Assembly: GCA_023382595.1 (NCBI GenBank)
Contig: JAHDWB010000008.1
Location: 62,001-126,000, forward strand
Source: Anaerolineales bacterium
Lineage (GTDB): Bacteria > Chloroflexota > Anaerolineae > Anaerolineales > Villigracilaceae
Length of the DNA: 64,000 bases
Reading direction: 5' to 3'
How positions within the stretch are numbered: position 1 is the first letter of the stretch; every line of letters starts with the position of its first letter. Both the position numbers and the translations under genes were made by a program. This document shows positions 16,194 through 25,681 of this stretch, piece by piece. The notes under the pieces are model-generated. The model was not told the DNA's origin. It saw only the letters and a program-made list of their open reading frames with translations, and ran no database searches.

Positions 16194-17135
16194 ATGACCG
16201 ACCCGAAACGTTCGCTTCGACATTTCATGTCCCGCATCATTGATTATGCGGGTCTCTATCCGCCCGCCAATTTACCGTTGGAGGAAGCCTTCCAGAACTT
16301 TCTGGAGTATCAAGACTCGCCCGACTCATGGATGCTTGCGCGATTCGTCATCCCCGCCAAACGGCTTCCGCATCTGACTCCGCTCATGCCTGCTTCTGCT
16401 CCCATGTTGTCGTTCACCACCCTCGGGCGGAGCGGCGCCACTGCGGACGAATTCCTCGCCCACCTCAACCTCGACCTCGAAGACATCCGGTCCTTTCGTG
16501 AAGCGCACGGCGCTGGCGTCGTCGTGGATATGTTCGAAGTCGCGCTGCCATCTTCGGCGTTGACCGATGCGACACAGGCGCACGACCTCGTCAAATCCGC
16601 TTCGGATATGCTCAACAAGAACGGCATCACCGTCTTTTTTGAAGCGTTATTCGGCGAAGGCTGGCAGGCACGAGCGGAGAATCTGATCCGCGCCCTGCGC
16701 AAACTCAAAGACCGCCACGTCGGGTTCAAACTCCGCACCGGCGGCGTGACTGCGGATGCGTTCCCATCCACCGAGCAGGTCGCGTGGGCGATTGCATCTG
16801 TCCGCGATGCGGGCGTGCCGCTCAAATGCACGGCGGGACTTCACCATCCCATCCGCCACTACAACGAAAGCGTGCAGGCAAAAATGCACGGCTTTCTCAA
16901 CGTCTTCGGGGCGGGAGTGCTGGCAGAAGCGCATGGACTTTCGCAGGCGCAGATCCAAGCCATTCTCGAAGATGAAAACCCCGCCAATTTCACCTTCGAT
17001 GAAAACGGCTTTGTTTGGAGAGATTTGCGTGTAGTCACTTCGGAAATCACGAAGAGCCGCCCCTTCGCCACCTCCTTCGGCAGCTGCAGCTTCGACGAAC
17101 CGCGCGAAGATTTGCGGAATTTAGGGCTGCTGTAA
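16194..17135 (+). CDS. Conserved protein of unknown function
   Basis: 313 aa from ATG 16194. This start is fixed by the -10 at 16181; the longer frame runs through the divergent dehydrogenase. I do not recognise a characterised family. The sequence has the rhythm of an alpha/beta barrel: FKLRTGGVTADAFPSTEQVA, then GVPLKCTAGLHHPIRHYN with conserved-looking Lys, His and Arg that could form an active site, then MHGFLNVFGAG. No signal peptide or membrane segment. It is divergent from the 2-hydroxyacid dehydrogenase and upstream of the toxin-antitoxin pair and fumarylacetoacetase, so a role in organic-acid metabolism is possible but unproven. Confidence 0.75.
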   Translation: MTDPKRSLRHFMSRIIDYAGLYPPANLPLEEAFQNFLEYQDSPDSWMLARFVIPAKRLPHLTPLMPASAPMLSFTTLGRSGATADEFLAHLNLDLEDIRSFREAHGAGVVVDMFEVALPSSALTDATQAHDLVKSASDMLNKNGITVFFEALFGEGWQARAENLIRALRKLKDRHVGFKLRTGGVTADAFPSTEQVAWAIASVRDAGVPLKCTAGLHHPIRHYNESVQAKMHGFLNVFGAGVLAEAHGLSQAQIQAILEDENPANFTFDENGFVWRDLRVVTSEITKSRPFATSFGSCSFDEPREDLRNLGLL

Positions 17136-17173
17136 ACTCTCCATGCTACAATACTGGAAACAAGGAGTTTCCG

Positions 17174-17413
17174 ATGAACTGGAAAGAACGAATTATTGTT
17201 GACCCAAACATACTTGTCGGCAAACCTGTCATCAAAGGGACAAGGTTGGCGGTTGAGTTCATCCTCGAATTGCTGGCACAAGGCTGGGCGGAGGGTGAGA
17301 TCATGCGAAATTACCCGGGAGTTACGCATGAAGATATTGCCGCCTGCCTGATGTATGCGTCTAATATGCTCAAAGCCGAGAAAGTATATCCATTTGAGCT
17401 TTCGGGGGCTTAA
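17174..17413 (+). CDS. DUF433 antitoxin-like protein
   Basis: 79 aa, ATG 17174 with AAGGAG seven bases upstream. DUF433 signature: IVVDPNILVGKPVIKGTR-type start (here RIIVDPNILVGKPVIKGTRL), then a small helix-turn-helix with LLAQGWAEGEIMRNYPGVTHEDI. DUF433 proteins are usually paired with DUF5615 PIN-like proteins as type II antitoxins; the next gene, two bases downstream, is such a partner. Confidence 0.9.
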   Translation: MNWKERIIVDPNILVGKPVIKGTRLAVEFILELLAQGWAEGEIMRNYPGVTHEDIAACLMYASNMLKAEKVYPFELSGA

Positions 17414-17415
17414 TC

Positions 17416-17775
17416 ATGCGTTTGCTTGCCAATGAGAATTTCCCGCTGGACGCGGTTGAAGCATTGCGTGAAGCAGGGCACGATGTCGCATGGATTCGGG
17501 AAGACGCGCGCGGCGCATCCGATGATGTCATTCTTCAGCGTGCCCAGCAAGAGAACCGTATCGTTGTTACCTTTGACAAGGATTTTGGGGAACTGGCATT
17601 CCGCTCAAAACTTGCCGCGCAAAGCGGGATAATCTTGTTTCGCGTTACACCCAAGTCTTCCGAATACATTGCGCAAGCCGCTGTTCAAGCTATCGCAAGC
17701 CGTGATAACTGGGCTGGACATTTCTCTGTCGTCGAAGATACCCGAATTCGGATGACATCATTGGCGCAAGGGTAA
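17416..17775 (+). CDS. DUF5615 PIN-like toxin
   Basis: 119 aa. It starts [24 protein letters not shown], the typical DUF5615/Mut7-C-like opening. Acidic residues ([22 protein letters not shown]) would bind metal as in PIN nucleases. It is two bases from the DUF433 gene, forming a compact toxin-antitoxin operon. RNA cleavage is expected from the fold but not shown for this family member. Confidence 0.88.
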   Translation: MRLLANENFPLDAVEALREAGHDVAWIREDARGASDDVILQRAQQENRIVVTFDKDFGELAFRSKLAAQSGIILFRVTPKSSEYIAQAAVQAIASRDNWAGHFSVVEDTRIRMTSLAQG

Positions 17776-17794
17776 ATTATCTAAAGAATTGAAT

Positions 17795-19036
17795 ATGCTT
17801 AAATCCTTTATCGAAGTATCCCCCGAATCCGATTTCCCCATCCAAAACCTGCCGTATGGAATTTTCTCCACCAAGGAAAATCCGTCCCCGCGCGTGGGCA
17901 CGCGGCTGGGCGATTTCGTCGTTGACCTCGCCTTTCTCGACGAGCAAAACCTATTCGACCAGCCATACGGCTTCTTTGCGGATGCATCCCTCAACCGCTT
18001 CATGTCCGCGGGGCGCGAGACGTGGCAGAAAATCCGTCAGCGCCTGACCAGCCTGCTCAGCGCGGGTGGCGATACGGTCTGGGAAGAAGCGATGCGCCTG
18101 CGGGCGTTGATCCCCGTTGAAAATGTCCAAATGCATCTGCCCGTCGTCATCGGCGATTACACCGATTTCTACGCCTCGCGCGAACACGCCACCAACGTCG
18201 GCATCATGTTTCGCGGCAAAGAAAACGCGCTCATGCCCAACTGGCTGCATCTGCCCGTCGGTTATCACGGGCGCGCGAGTTCGGTGGTGCTGACTGGTAC
18301 AGATGTCATTCGTCCACGCGGGCAGGTCAAACCGAAAGATGCGCCGTTGGAATTCACCGCGTCACGACAGTTGGATTTTGAATTGGAGATGGGTTTCTTC
18401 ATCGGCACAGGCAACGACCTCGGCGAACCGATCTCCATCGAGAATGCGCATGAACACATCTTCGGCATGGTCCTGCTCAACGACTGGAGCGCGCGCGACA
18501 TTCAGGCATGGGAATATCAGCCGCTCGGACCGTTCCTCGCCAAGAACTTCGCGACTTCGATCTCGCCCTGGGTAGTGACGATGGATGCGCTCGAACCTTT
18601 TCGCGTGCCGGGACCGAAGCAAGACCCCGCGCCTCTGCCTTACCTCAAATCTGATTCTCCAAGTGGAATTGATATTACGCTCGAAGTGACCCTGCAATCC
18701 GCGACGATGGACAAAGCGCAAACCATCAGCCGCTCGAATATGAAGCACTTGTATTGGAGCATGGAGCAAATGCTCGCGCATCATACCGTCACGGGCTGTA
18801 ACATGCGCACAGGCGACCTGTGCGGTACAGGCACCATCAGCGGACCGACCGATGACAGTTACGGCTCGATGCTCGAACTGACCTGGCGCGGTGAAAAACC
18901 GATCCAATTATCAAATGGCGAAACGCGGAAATTTTTACAGGACGGCGATACCGTCACGATGCGGGGGTGGTGTCAGGGAAATGGGTATCGCGTCGGCTTC
19001 GGCGAAGTGACAGGAAAGATCCTGCCTGCAAAATAG
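17795..19036 (+). CDS. fahA: Fumarylacetoacetase
   Basis: 413 aa from ATG 17795 ([22 protein letters not shown]), the characteristic FAH opening. Metal ligands lie in [16 protein letters not shown] and in the ELEMGFFIG and [12 protein letters not shown] regions. It splits fumarylacetoacetate to fumarate and acetoacetate, the last step of tyrosine/homogentisate degradation. No other gene of that pathway is visible in the window. Confidence 0.95.
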   Translation: MLKSFIEVSPESDFPIQNLPYGIFSTKENPSPRVGTRLGDFVVDLAFLDEQNLFDQPYGFFADASLNRFMSAGRETWQKIRQRLTSLLSAGGDTVWEEAMRLRALIPVENVQMHLPVVIGDYTDFYASREHATNVGIMFRGKENALMPNWLHLPVGYHGRASSVVLTGTDVIRPRGQVKPKDAPLEFTASRQLDFELEMGFFIGTGNDLGEPISIENAHEHIFGMVLLNDWSARDIQAWEYQPLGPFLAKNFATSISPWVVTMDALEPFRVPGPKQDPAPLPYLKSDSPSGIDITLEVTLQSATMDKAQTISRSNMKHLYWSMEQMLAHHTVTGCNMRTGDLCGTGTISGPTDDSYGSMLELTWRGEKPIQLSNGETRKFLQDGDTVTMRGWCQGNGYRVGFGEVTGKILPAK

Positions 19037-19115
19037 ACTGGACTGCCCATTTTTTAGTGAGAACGATCCGGTCACGAGTAAAACAGGGAAGAAGACAAGG
19101 GGAGTTTGTGATAAA

Positions 19116-19146
19116 AAAAGAGCCATGCAATTTGCATGGCTCTTTT
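19116..19146. terminator. Bidirectional terminator between fahA and the YeaQ-like gene
   Basis: AAAAGAGCCATGCAA/TTGCATGGCTCTTTT, a 15-bp stem between convergent genes. Confidence 0.9.
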
Positions 19147-19161
19147 GAGAAGGCTGCTTGA

Positions 19162-19410
19162 TCAGCGGCGGAACAAGCCGACCACGAATAGCAGGATGAC
19201 TGCGCCGAGGATGGCGACCAACAGGCTGGGAAGGTTGAAGCCTGTGACGCCCTGCGCGCCGAAAAACTGCATCACATAGCCGCCGATGAAGGCGCCGATG
19301 ATGCCGACCACGATGTTGGCAAGAGCGCCCATCTGCTTGTTCTTGCCCATGACAATGCTCGCGAGCCAGCCAGCGAGCGCGCCAAAGATGATCCATATAA
19401 GCCAGTTCAT
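19162..19410 (-). CDS. GlsB/YeaQ/YmgE family small membrane protein
   Basis: 82 aa from ATG 19410 with GGAGGT upstream. Three hydrophobic helices with Gly-rich faces (IIFGALAGWLASIVMG, ANIVVGIIGAFIGGYVM, LLVAILGAVILLFVVGLF). The family is linked to envelope stress, with no known biochemical activity. It stands alone with a terminator downstream. Confidence 0.93.
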   Translation of the reverse strand: MNWLIWIIFGALAGWLASIVMGKNKQMGALANIVVGIIGAFIGGYVMQFFGAQGVTGFNLPSLLVAILGAVILLFVVGLFRR

Positions 19411-19533
19411 ATCTACCTCCATGTGAAATTGGATTTTGCCCGCAGTGTTTACAGGCAATTTGTATTGACAATCAAAGTATAGCACTTAATTCTGCCGTTT
19501 TTTTCGGATACATATAGGAAATATGTAGGATTT

Positions 19534-20884
<1,351 letters not shown>

Positions 20885-22020
20885 TGATCTGTTATTTGAA
20901 CCGCCAACCCGATATAGGATTCCGGCGAGAGACTCATCAACCGCCCGCGCGTTTCCTCATCCACATCCAACGCCTCAACCCAGCGCCGATACCTGCCACT
21001 GTCCATTTGGTTTCCCCTCGTCTCGGACTTGAGCGTCTCGTAGGCGTCGCTTCGTCCTGCCGCGCGAAGAATCGTCTGCGCACCTTCGCTGACAACCTCC
21101 CAGTGCGCGTTCAACTCTGCTTTGATTTTCTCCTCGTCCGCATCCACACGGGACATGCCTTTGGTGATGTTCGTCCATGCCAGCAGGGTATGTCCCAGCG
21201 CCGTGCCGAACGTTCTTCTAACCGTCGAATCGGACAGGTCCCGTTGCAATCTGGAAACCGCCAGTTTCTGTGCAAAGTGGGCGAGCAGGGCGTTCGCCAA
21301 ACCGAGATTGCCCTCCGCGTTCTCAAAGTGGATCGGATTGACCTTCTGCGGCATGGTCGAGGAACCGACTTCGCCTTGAATCACTTTCTGTTTCAGCCAT
21401 CCATCGCTGATGTATCGCCACATATCTTGCGCGTAGTCAATCAAGATTGAATTGGTCACCTGAACGGATTGGAAATAACGAATCCAATTGTCATACGGCA
21501 GGATCTGGGTTGTGACGAGGTTGGGGTCCAAGCCGAGGCTATGGATGAAATCGCGGCTGAAGACGAGCCAGTCAATATCTGGGAATGCGGAATGCAGAGC
21601 ATTGAAGTTGCCGACGGCGCCTGTCAGTTTGGCTTCAAATTTGTGATTTGCGATCTCGTCACGGCATGTCTTCAGGCGGGCGAGGTACACGGCAATCTCT
21701 TTCCCGAGCGTGGTCGGCACGGCGGGCTGACCGTGAGTCCGCGCGAGCATGGGCAGGGCGCGATGCTTTTTCGCGAAATCGCGCAGGGATGTGAGCAACT
21801 CATCCAAGGCGGGGAGCAGGACTTGGTCGCGTGAATCCCGCAGGGCGAGTGCCTGGGCGATGTTGTTGATGTCTTCGGAGGTCAAGCCGAAGTGAATCCA
21901 CTGGTGAAGTTCGGCGGGGAGGCGTTCGCGTAAAAAATACTCAATCGCTTTGACATCGTGCCGCGTGATCTTTTCGTATTCCTGAATCTTCAGGGCGTCG
22001 GCTTCGGTGAAAGTCTGTAG

Positions 22021-22039
22021 GTCAGGCTTGAAGCCTGAC
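22021..22039. repeat. Palindrome GTCAGGCTT-G-AAGCCTGAC inside purB
   Basis: Nine-base perfect arms with a one-base centre, in frame, coding for the variable loop SGFKPDL. Confidence 0.7.
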
Positions 22040-22211
22040 AAACTCTCAGCGTGGAAAATGTCCGTTTTGGAAAGAGCAGATAAAAAGTCCAGTTCGAGGC
22101 GGGCACGGGCGTGGAGATAGGCGAATTCGGAGAAGAAATCCCGCAGAGGAGCGGTCTCATTCTCGTAGCGTCCATCCAGCGGGGAAAGCGCGTGAAGACT
22201 CATCATCAAGT

Positions 22212-22219
22212 ATTATAAT
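22212..22219. promoter_or_regulatory. Symmetric -10 element shared by divergent purB and guaB
   Basis: ATTATAAT is its own reverse complement, so each strand carries TATAAT (22214-22219 plus, 22217-22212 minus). purB starts five bases away on one side. guaB starts 29 bases away on the other, with AGACTTCGGAAGTCT (22225-22239) in its leader. Confidence 0.6.
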
Positions 22220-22248
22220 TCGTAAGACTTCGGAAGTCTGGAGATGAT

Positions 22249-23688
22249 ATGAAGATTTTGCCTGATGTTGCTTTGACCTACGATGATGTTCTGTTAGTGC
22301 CGCAGTATTCCGATGTGGATTCGCGGCGCAGGCTTTCGACGAAGAGTTGGTTGACAAAAAGAATCGCGTTGCAGTCGCCGATCGTTTCCGCGAACATGGA
22401 TGTGGTGACCGAGAGTGAGATGGCGATTGCGATGGCGCGCGAAGGCGGGATCGGGATCATCCATCGCTTTATGACGATCGCCGAGCATACGCGCCAGATC
22501 GAGCGGGTGAAGAAGGCGGAGTCGTTCGTGGTGGACAAGCCGATCACGATGATGGATGACCACACGGTGGGCGATGTGAAGCGCGTGGTGGAGGAGACCG
22601 GCACGGGCGGGATTTTGATCCTGGATAAGGATGATAAATTGGTCGGCATCGTCACGACCCGCGACCTGTTGTTCGAGCATGACGATTCCAAACTTGTAAC
22701 GGATATTATGACGCGCGAGGTCCACAGCGCTCCGCCGGATACCTCCTTGAAGGAAGCGGAACGGTTGCTGCACGAATACCGCGTGGAAAAGCTGCCTCTG
22801 AAAAATGAAAACGGCAAAGTGGCGGGTTTGATCACGCTCAAGGATATTATGAAGATCACGCAGTTCCCGAAGGCGACCAAGGATGCGAAAGGACGGCTGG
22901 CAGTCGGTGCGGCGGTCGGTGTGCGGGATATGGAGATGCGGCGCGTCGAAGCCGCGCTGCAGGCGGGCGCGGATTGTATCGTGGTGGACATCGCCCACGG
23001 CGATTCACACATGGAAATCGAAATGGTGAAGAACATCCGCAAGCATTTTCCCGAGGCGCAGATCATCGGCGGGAATGTGGCGACTGCGGACGGGACAAAA
23101 CGATTGATCGATGCTGGCGCGGATTGCATAAAAGTCGGCGTCGGTCCGGGTTCGATCTGCATCACACGGCAGGTGGCGGGATCGGGTGTCCCGCAGTTGA
23201 CGGCGGTCATCGAGTGCGCGGAGGCGGCACGCCCGTATGGGATTCCAATTGTTGCGGACGGCGGGATTCGTCACCCCGGCGATGTGGCGAAGGCAATCGC
23301 GGCGGGCGCAAGCGCGGTGATGATCGGCTCGCTGTTCGCCGGCACGGACGAAAGCCCGGGTCTCATCATGACGCGCCGGGGGCATCGTTACAAGGCATCG
23401 CGCGGGATGGCATCACTGACGGCGAATATCGAACGCAATAAGCGCGAAGGCAATGACCTGACACGCGAGGAGATCGAAGATTACGTCGCTGAAGGTGTGG
23501 AAGCGGCGGTTCCGTATCGCGGCAAGGCGCGCGAGGTGCTTAATCAGCTCGTTGGCGGCTTGCAATCGGGGATGAGTTACAGCGGCGCGAAGACGATCGA
23601 TGAGTTTCAGGAAAAAGCCATTTTTGTGCGGATGACAGGCGCGGGGCTGAGGGAATCGGGTCCGCATGATGTGGAAGTGTTGGGATGA
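22249..23688 (+). CDS. guaB: IMP dehydrogenase
   Basis: 479 aa, ATG 22249 with GGAG upstream. The barrel is interrupted by two CBS domains (about 95-205), as usual for IMPDH. The catalytic Cys304 lies in [15 protein letters not shown]; the [21 protein letters not shown] and KASRGMAS loops are intact. It oxidizes IMP to XMP, the committed step to GMP, and is divergent from the AMP-branch gene purB. Confidence 0.97.
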   Translation: MKILPDVALTYDDVLLVPQYSDVDSRRRLSTKSWLTKRIALQSPIVSANMDVVTESEMAIAMAREGGIGIIHRFMTIAEHTRQIERVKKAESFVVDKPITMMDDHTVGDVKRVVEETGTGGILILDKDDKLVGIVTTRDLLFEHDDSKLVTDIMTREVHSAPPDTSLKEAERLLHEYRVEKLPLKNENGKVAGLITLKDIMKITQFPKATKDAKGRLAVGAAVGVRDMEMRRVEAALQAGADCIVVDIAHGDSHMEIEMVKNIRKHFPEAQIIGGNVATADGTKRLIDAGADCIKVGVGPGSICITRQVAGSGVPQLTAVIECAEAARPYGIPIVADGGIRHPGDVAKAIAAGASAVMIGSLFAGTDESPGLIMTRRGHRYKASRGMASLTANIERNKREGNDLTREEIEDYVAEGVEAAVPYRGKAREVLNQLVGGLQSGMSYSGAKTIDEFQEKAIFVRMTGAGLRESGPHDVEVLG

Positions 23689-23728
23689 CCCCACCCCCAG
23701 CCCCTCCCCGACGAGCGGGGAGGGAGGT
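23689..23728. repeat. CCCCTCCCCG palindrome, left copy flanking the DUF559 gene
   Basis: CCCTCCCCG-ACGAG-CGGGGAGGG, starting directly after the guaB stop and followed by GGTTTTG, so it can also end guaB transcription. Its GGGAGG gives the DUF559 gene a ribosome site. It is the inverse of the copy at 24131-24169. Confidence 0.85.
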
Positions 23729-23734
23729 TTTGTC

Positions 23735-24202
23735 ATGAAAGATGATTTTCCACGGCTTGATGTTTCCCCTGAGATTCGGCGTAAGATGTTGGAGATTGTG
23801 CGTCAGTTTCGTAAAGAACCTACGAAGAGCGAAAACATCCTTTGGCAGGCTTTGCGCGGGAAGAAATTGGATGGAATAAAATTTAGAAGACAGCAACCGA
23901 TTGGAAATTTCATTGTGGATTTTTATAATTCCGTTTATCGTCTGGTTGTCGAGGTGGATGGCTCCATCCATGATGAGAAGGTTGACCTGGATCATGCGCG
24001 GCAGGATATTCTTGAACAACTCGGACTGAATGTTTTAAGGCTCAGGGCACAGGATGTGGAAAAGAATCTTCCATCTGTTCTTGAGGTAATACGCTCTAAA
24101 ATCAGTGAACTCAAAATAAATACCATAGCGTCCCCCTCTCCGCCCGTCGGAGAGGGGTTAGGGGAGAGGCAGGAAAGCGAGAATAAAAAGGAGACATCAT
24201 GA
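23735..24202 (+). CDS. DUF559 endonuclease-fold protein
   Basis: 155 aa from ATG 23735. DUF559 (Vsr-like, restriction-endonuclease fold): LWQALRGKKLDGIKFRRQQPI, then FIVDFYN, VVEVDGSIHD (acidic catalytic residues Asp62, Glu73, Asp75) and a D-x2-R-x7-LG pattern. Its last 25 residues (SPSPPVGEGLGERQES...) are translated from the palindromic repeat at 24131-24169. Activity is inferred from the fold; DNA nicking near a mismatch is known only for the distant Vsr relatives. The gene overlaps the aminotransferase start by four bases. Confidence 0.85.
   Translation: MKDDFPRLDVSPEIRRKMLEIVRQFRKEPTKSENILWQALRGKKLDGIKFRRQQPIGNFIVDFYNSVYRLVVEVDGSIHDEKVDLDHARQDILEQLGLNVLRLRAQDVEKNLPSVLEVIRSKISELKINTIASPSPPVGEGLGERQESENKKETS
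24131..24169. repeat. CCCCTCTCCG palindrome, right (inverted) copy flanking DUF559
   Basis: CCCCTCTCCG-CCCGT-CGGAGAGGGG, then TTAGGGG. Read on the other strand it matches the left copy (CCCCTAACCCCTCTCCGACGG against CCCCAGCCCCTCCCCGACGA), so the pair are inverted relative to each other. Confidence 0.85.
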
Positions 24203-25533
24203 CTGACCAAACACAAAATTGGATCGAGAAAGACAAAAAACAATTACATCCCGTGTATCACCCGAAGTCGCACGCCAATCCGCTGGTGATCGAGCGCGGG
24301 GAGGGTGTGTGGCTGTATACCACCGACGGGCGAAAGATCCTGGACGGCATGGCGGGCTTGTGGAATGTCAACGCGGGATATGGGCGCGAGGAACTTGCCA
24401 AAGCCGCCTACGAGCAGATGAAGGAACTGGCGTTCACGTCCAATTTTTCGGGCATGACCAACCTGCCCTCCGTAAAACTCGCTGACAAACTTGCCGGTTT
24501 TGCCTACGAAGGCTTGAACACTACTTTCTTCACGTCGGGCGGATCGGAAGCGAATGATTCAGCGTTCAAGACCGCGCGCTATTACTGGAAGCGCAAGGGC
24601 AAGCCGACCAAGTACAAGGTCATTGCGCGGCGCGGCTCGTATCACGGCGTGACGCTCTCCGCGACATTTGCCACGGGGCTGGAAAAATATCACACCATGT
24701 TCGGTCCCGCCGTGGATGGATTTGTACACATCCCCGCGCCGAATCCGTATCGCTACGAGGGTCAATTGCAGGATGGGGAAACCGTCGGGCAGGCGGCGGC
24801 TCGGGAATTGGAATCCGCCATTCTGCGCGAAGGAGCCGACACTGTCGCCGCTTTCATCGCCGAGCCTGTCATGGGCGTCGGAGGCGTGATCGTTCCACCC
24901 GACGATTACTTCCCGCTCGTCCGGCAGATCTGTGACAAATATGAAATCCTCTTCATCGCGGACGAAGTCATCACGGGCTTTGGTCGCACGGGGGAATGGT
25001 TCGCGCTCAAACATTGGAACGTCAAACCCGACATCCTGTCGTTTGCCAAAGCCATCACGAGCGGATACGCCCAGTTGGGCGGAATCCAGATCTCGGACGA
25101 CATCCGCGAGACGATGGAATCCGCCGCGGACAGCGAAGCGTACATGCATGGATATACCTATTCGGGTCATGCAATGGCGTGCGCGGTGGGATTGAAGAAT
25201 CTCGAGATCATGGAGAAAGAGAATTATCCGCAACGCGCGCGTGAATTGGGAGCGCGCCTGCTTGTAGGACTGCAATCGCTGAGCGAATTCCCATTCGTCG
25301 GCGATGTGCGCGGACTTGGCTTGGTGTGCGGCGTGGAGATCGTTTCAGATAAATCCACCAAAACTGCCGACCCTGCCACGACAATGAAAATCTTCAAAGC
25401 CGCCGAAGCGCACGGACTTCGCTCGCGTCCGCTGGGAAATACGCTGGCGTTCTCTCCGCCGCTTTCCATCAATGAAGATGAAGTGGATGAGATCGTCAAG
25501 CGCCTCGGCGCGGCGATGGATGGGGTTGGGTAG
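24199..25533 (+). CDS. Class III omega-aminotransferase (pyruvate-dependent type)
   Basis: 444 aa; ATG 24199 with AAGGAG upstream, overlapping DUF559 as ATGA. Class III PLP fold: TSGGSEANDSAFK, RRGSYHGVT, ADEVITGFGRTG and the PLP Lys in FAKAITSGYAQLGG. LDGMAGLWNVNAGYGR resembles beta-alanine, GABA or taurine pyruvate transaminases. The exact amine donor cannot be told. Confidence 0.9.
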   Translation: MTDQTQNWIEKDKKQLHPVYHPKSHANPLVIERGEGVWLYTTDGRKILDGMAGLWNVNAGYGREELAKAAYEQMKELAFTSNFSGMTNLPSVKLADKLAGFAYEGLNTTFFTSGGSEANDSAFKTARYYWKRKGKPTKYKVIARRGSYHGVTLSATFATGLEKYHTMFGPAVDGFVHIPAPNPYRYEGQLQDGETVGQAAARELESAILREGADTVAAFIAEPVMGVGGVIVPPDDYFPLVRQICDKYEILFIADEVITGFGRTGEWFALKHWNVKPDILSFAKAITSGYAQLGGIQISDDIRETMESAADSEAYMHGYTYSGHAMACAVGLKNLEIMEKENYPQRARELGARLLVGLQSLSEFPFVGDVRGLGLVCGVEIVSDKSTKTADPATTMKIFKAAEAHGLRSRPLGNTLAFSPPLSINEDEVDEIVKRLGAAMDGVG

Positions 25534-25538
25534 TAAAG

Positions 25539-25592
25539 TCGCTGGTTGAGTAGACATGAGCCGTTCTTTGGCGAGTGTTGTATCGAAACCAG
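25539..25592. repeat. GGTTTCGATAC repeat, copy 2 (inverted)
   Basis: CGCTGGTTGAGTAGAC...GTATCGAAACCAGCAGG, the reverse orientation of copy 3. Confidence 0.75.
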
Positions 25593-25626
25593 CAGGTTGA
25601 TGAGATTCTACTTTTCTTGAAAACAT

Positions 25627-25665
25627 CTGGTTTCGATACGCGCTTCGCGCTACTCAACCAGCGGA
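25627..25665. repeat. GGTTTCGATAC repeat, copy 3
   Basis: CTGGTTTCGATACGCGCTTCGCGCTACTCAACCAGCGG, with the inner palindrome GCGCTTCGCGC. Copies 2 and 3 form an inverted pair in the aminotransferase-moeA gap. Confidence 0.8.
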
Positions 25666-25681
25666 GTTTGATTAATATTTT

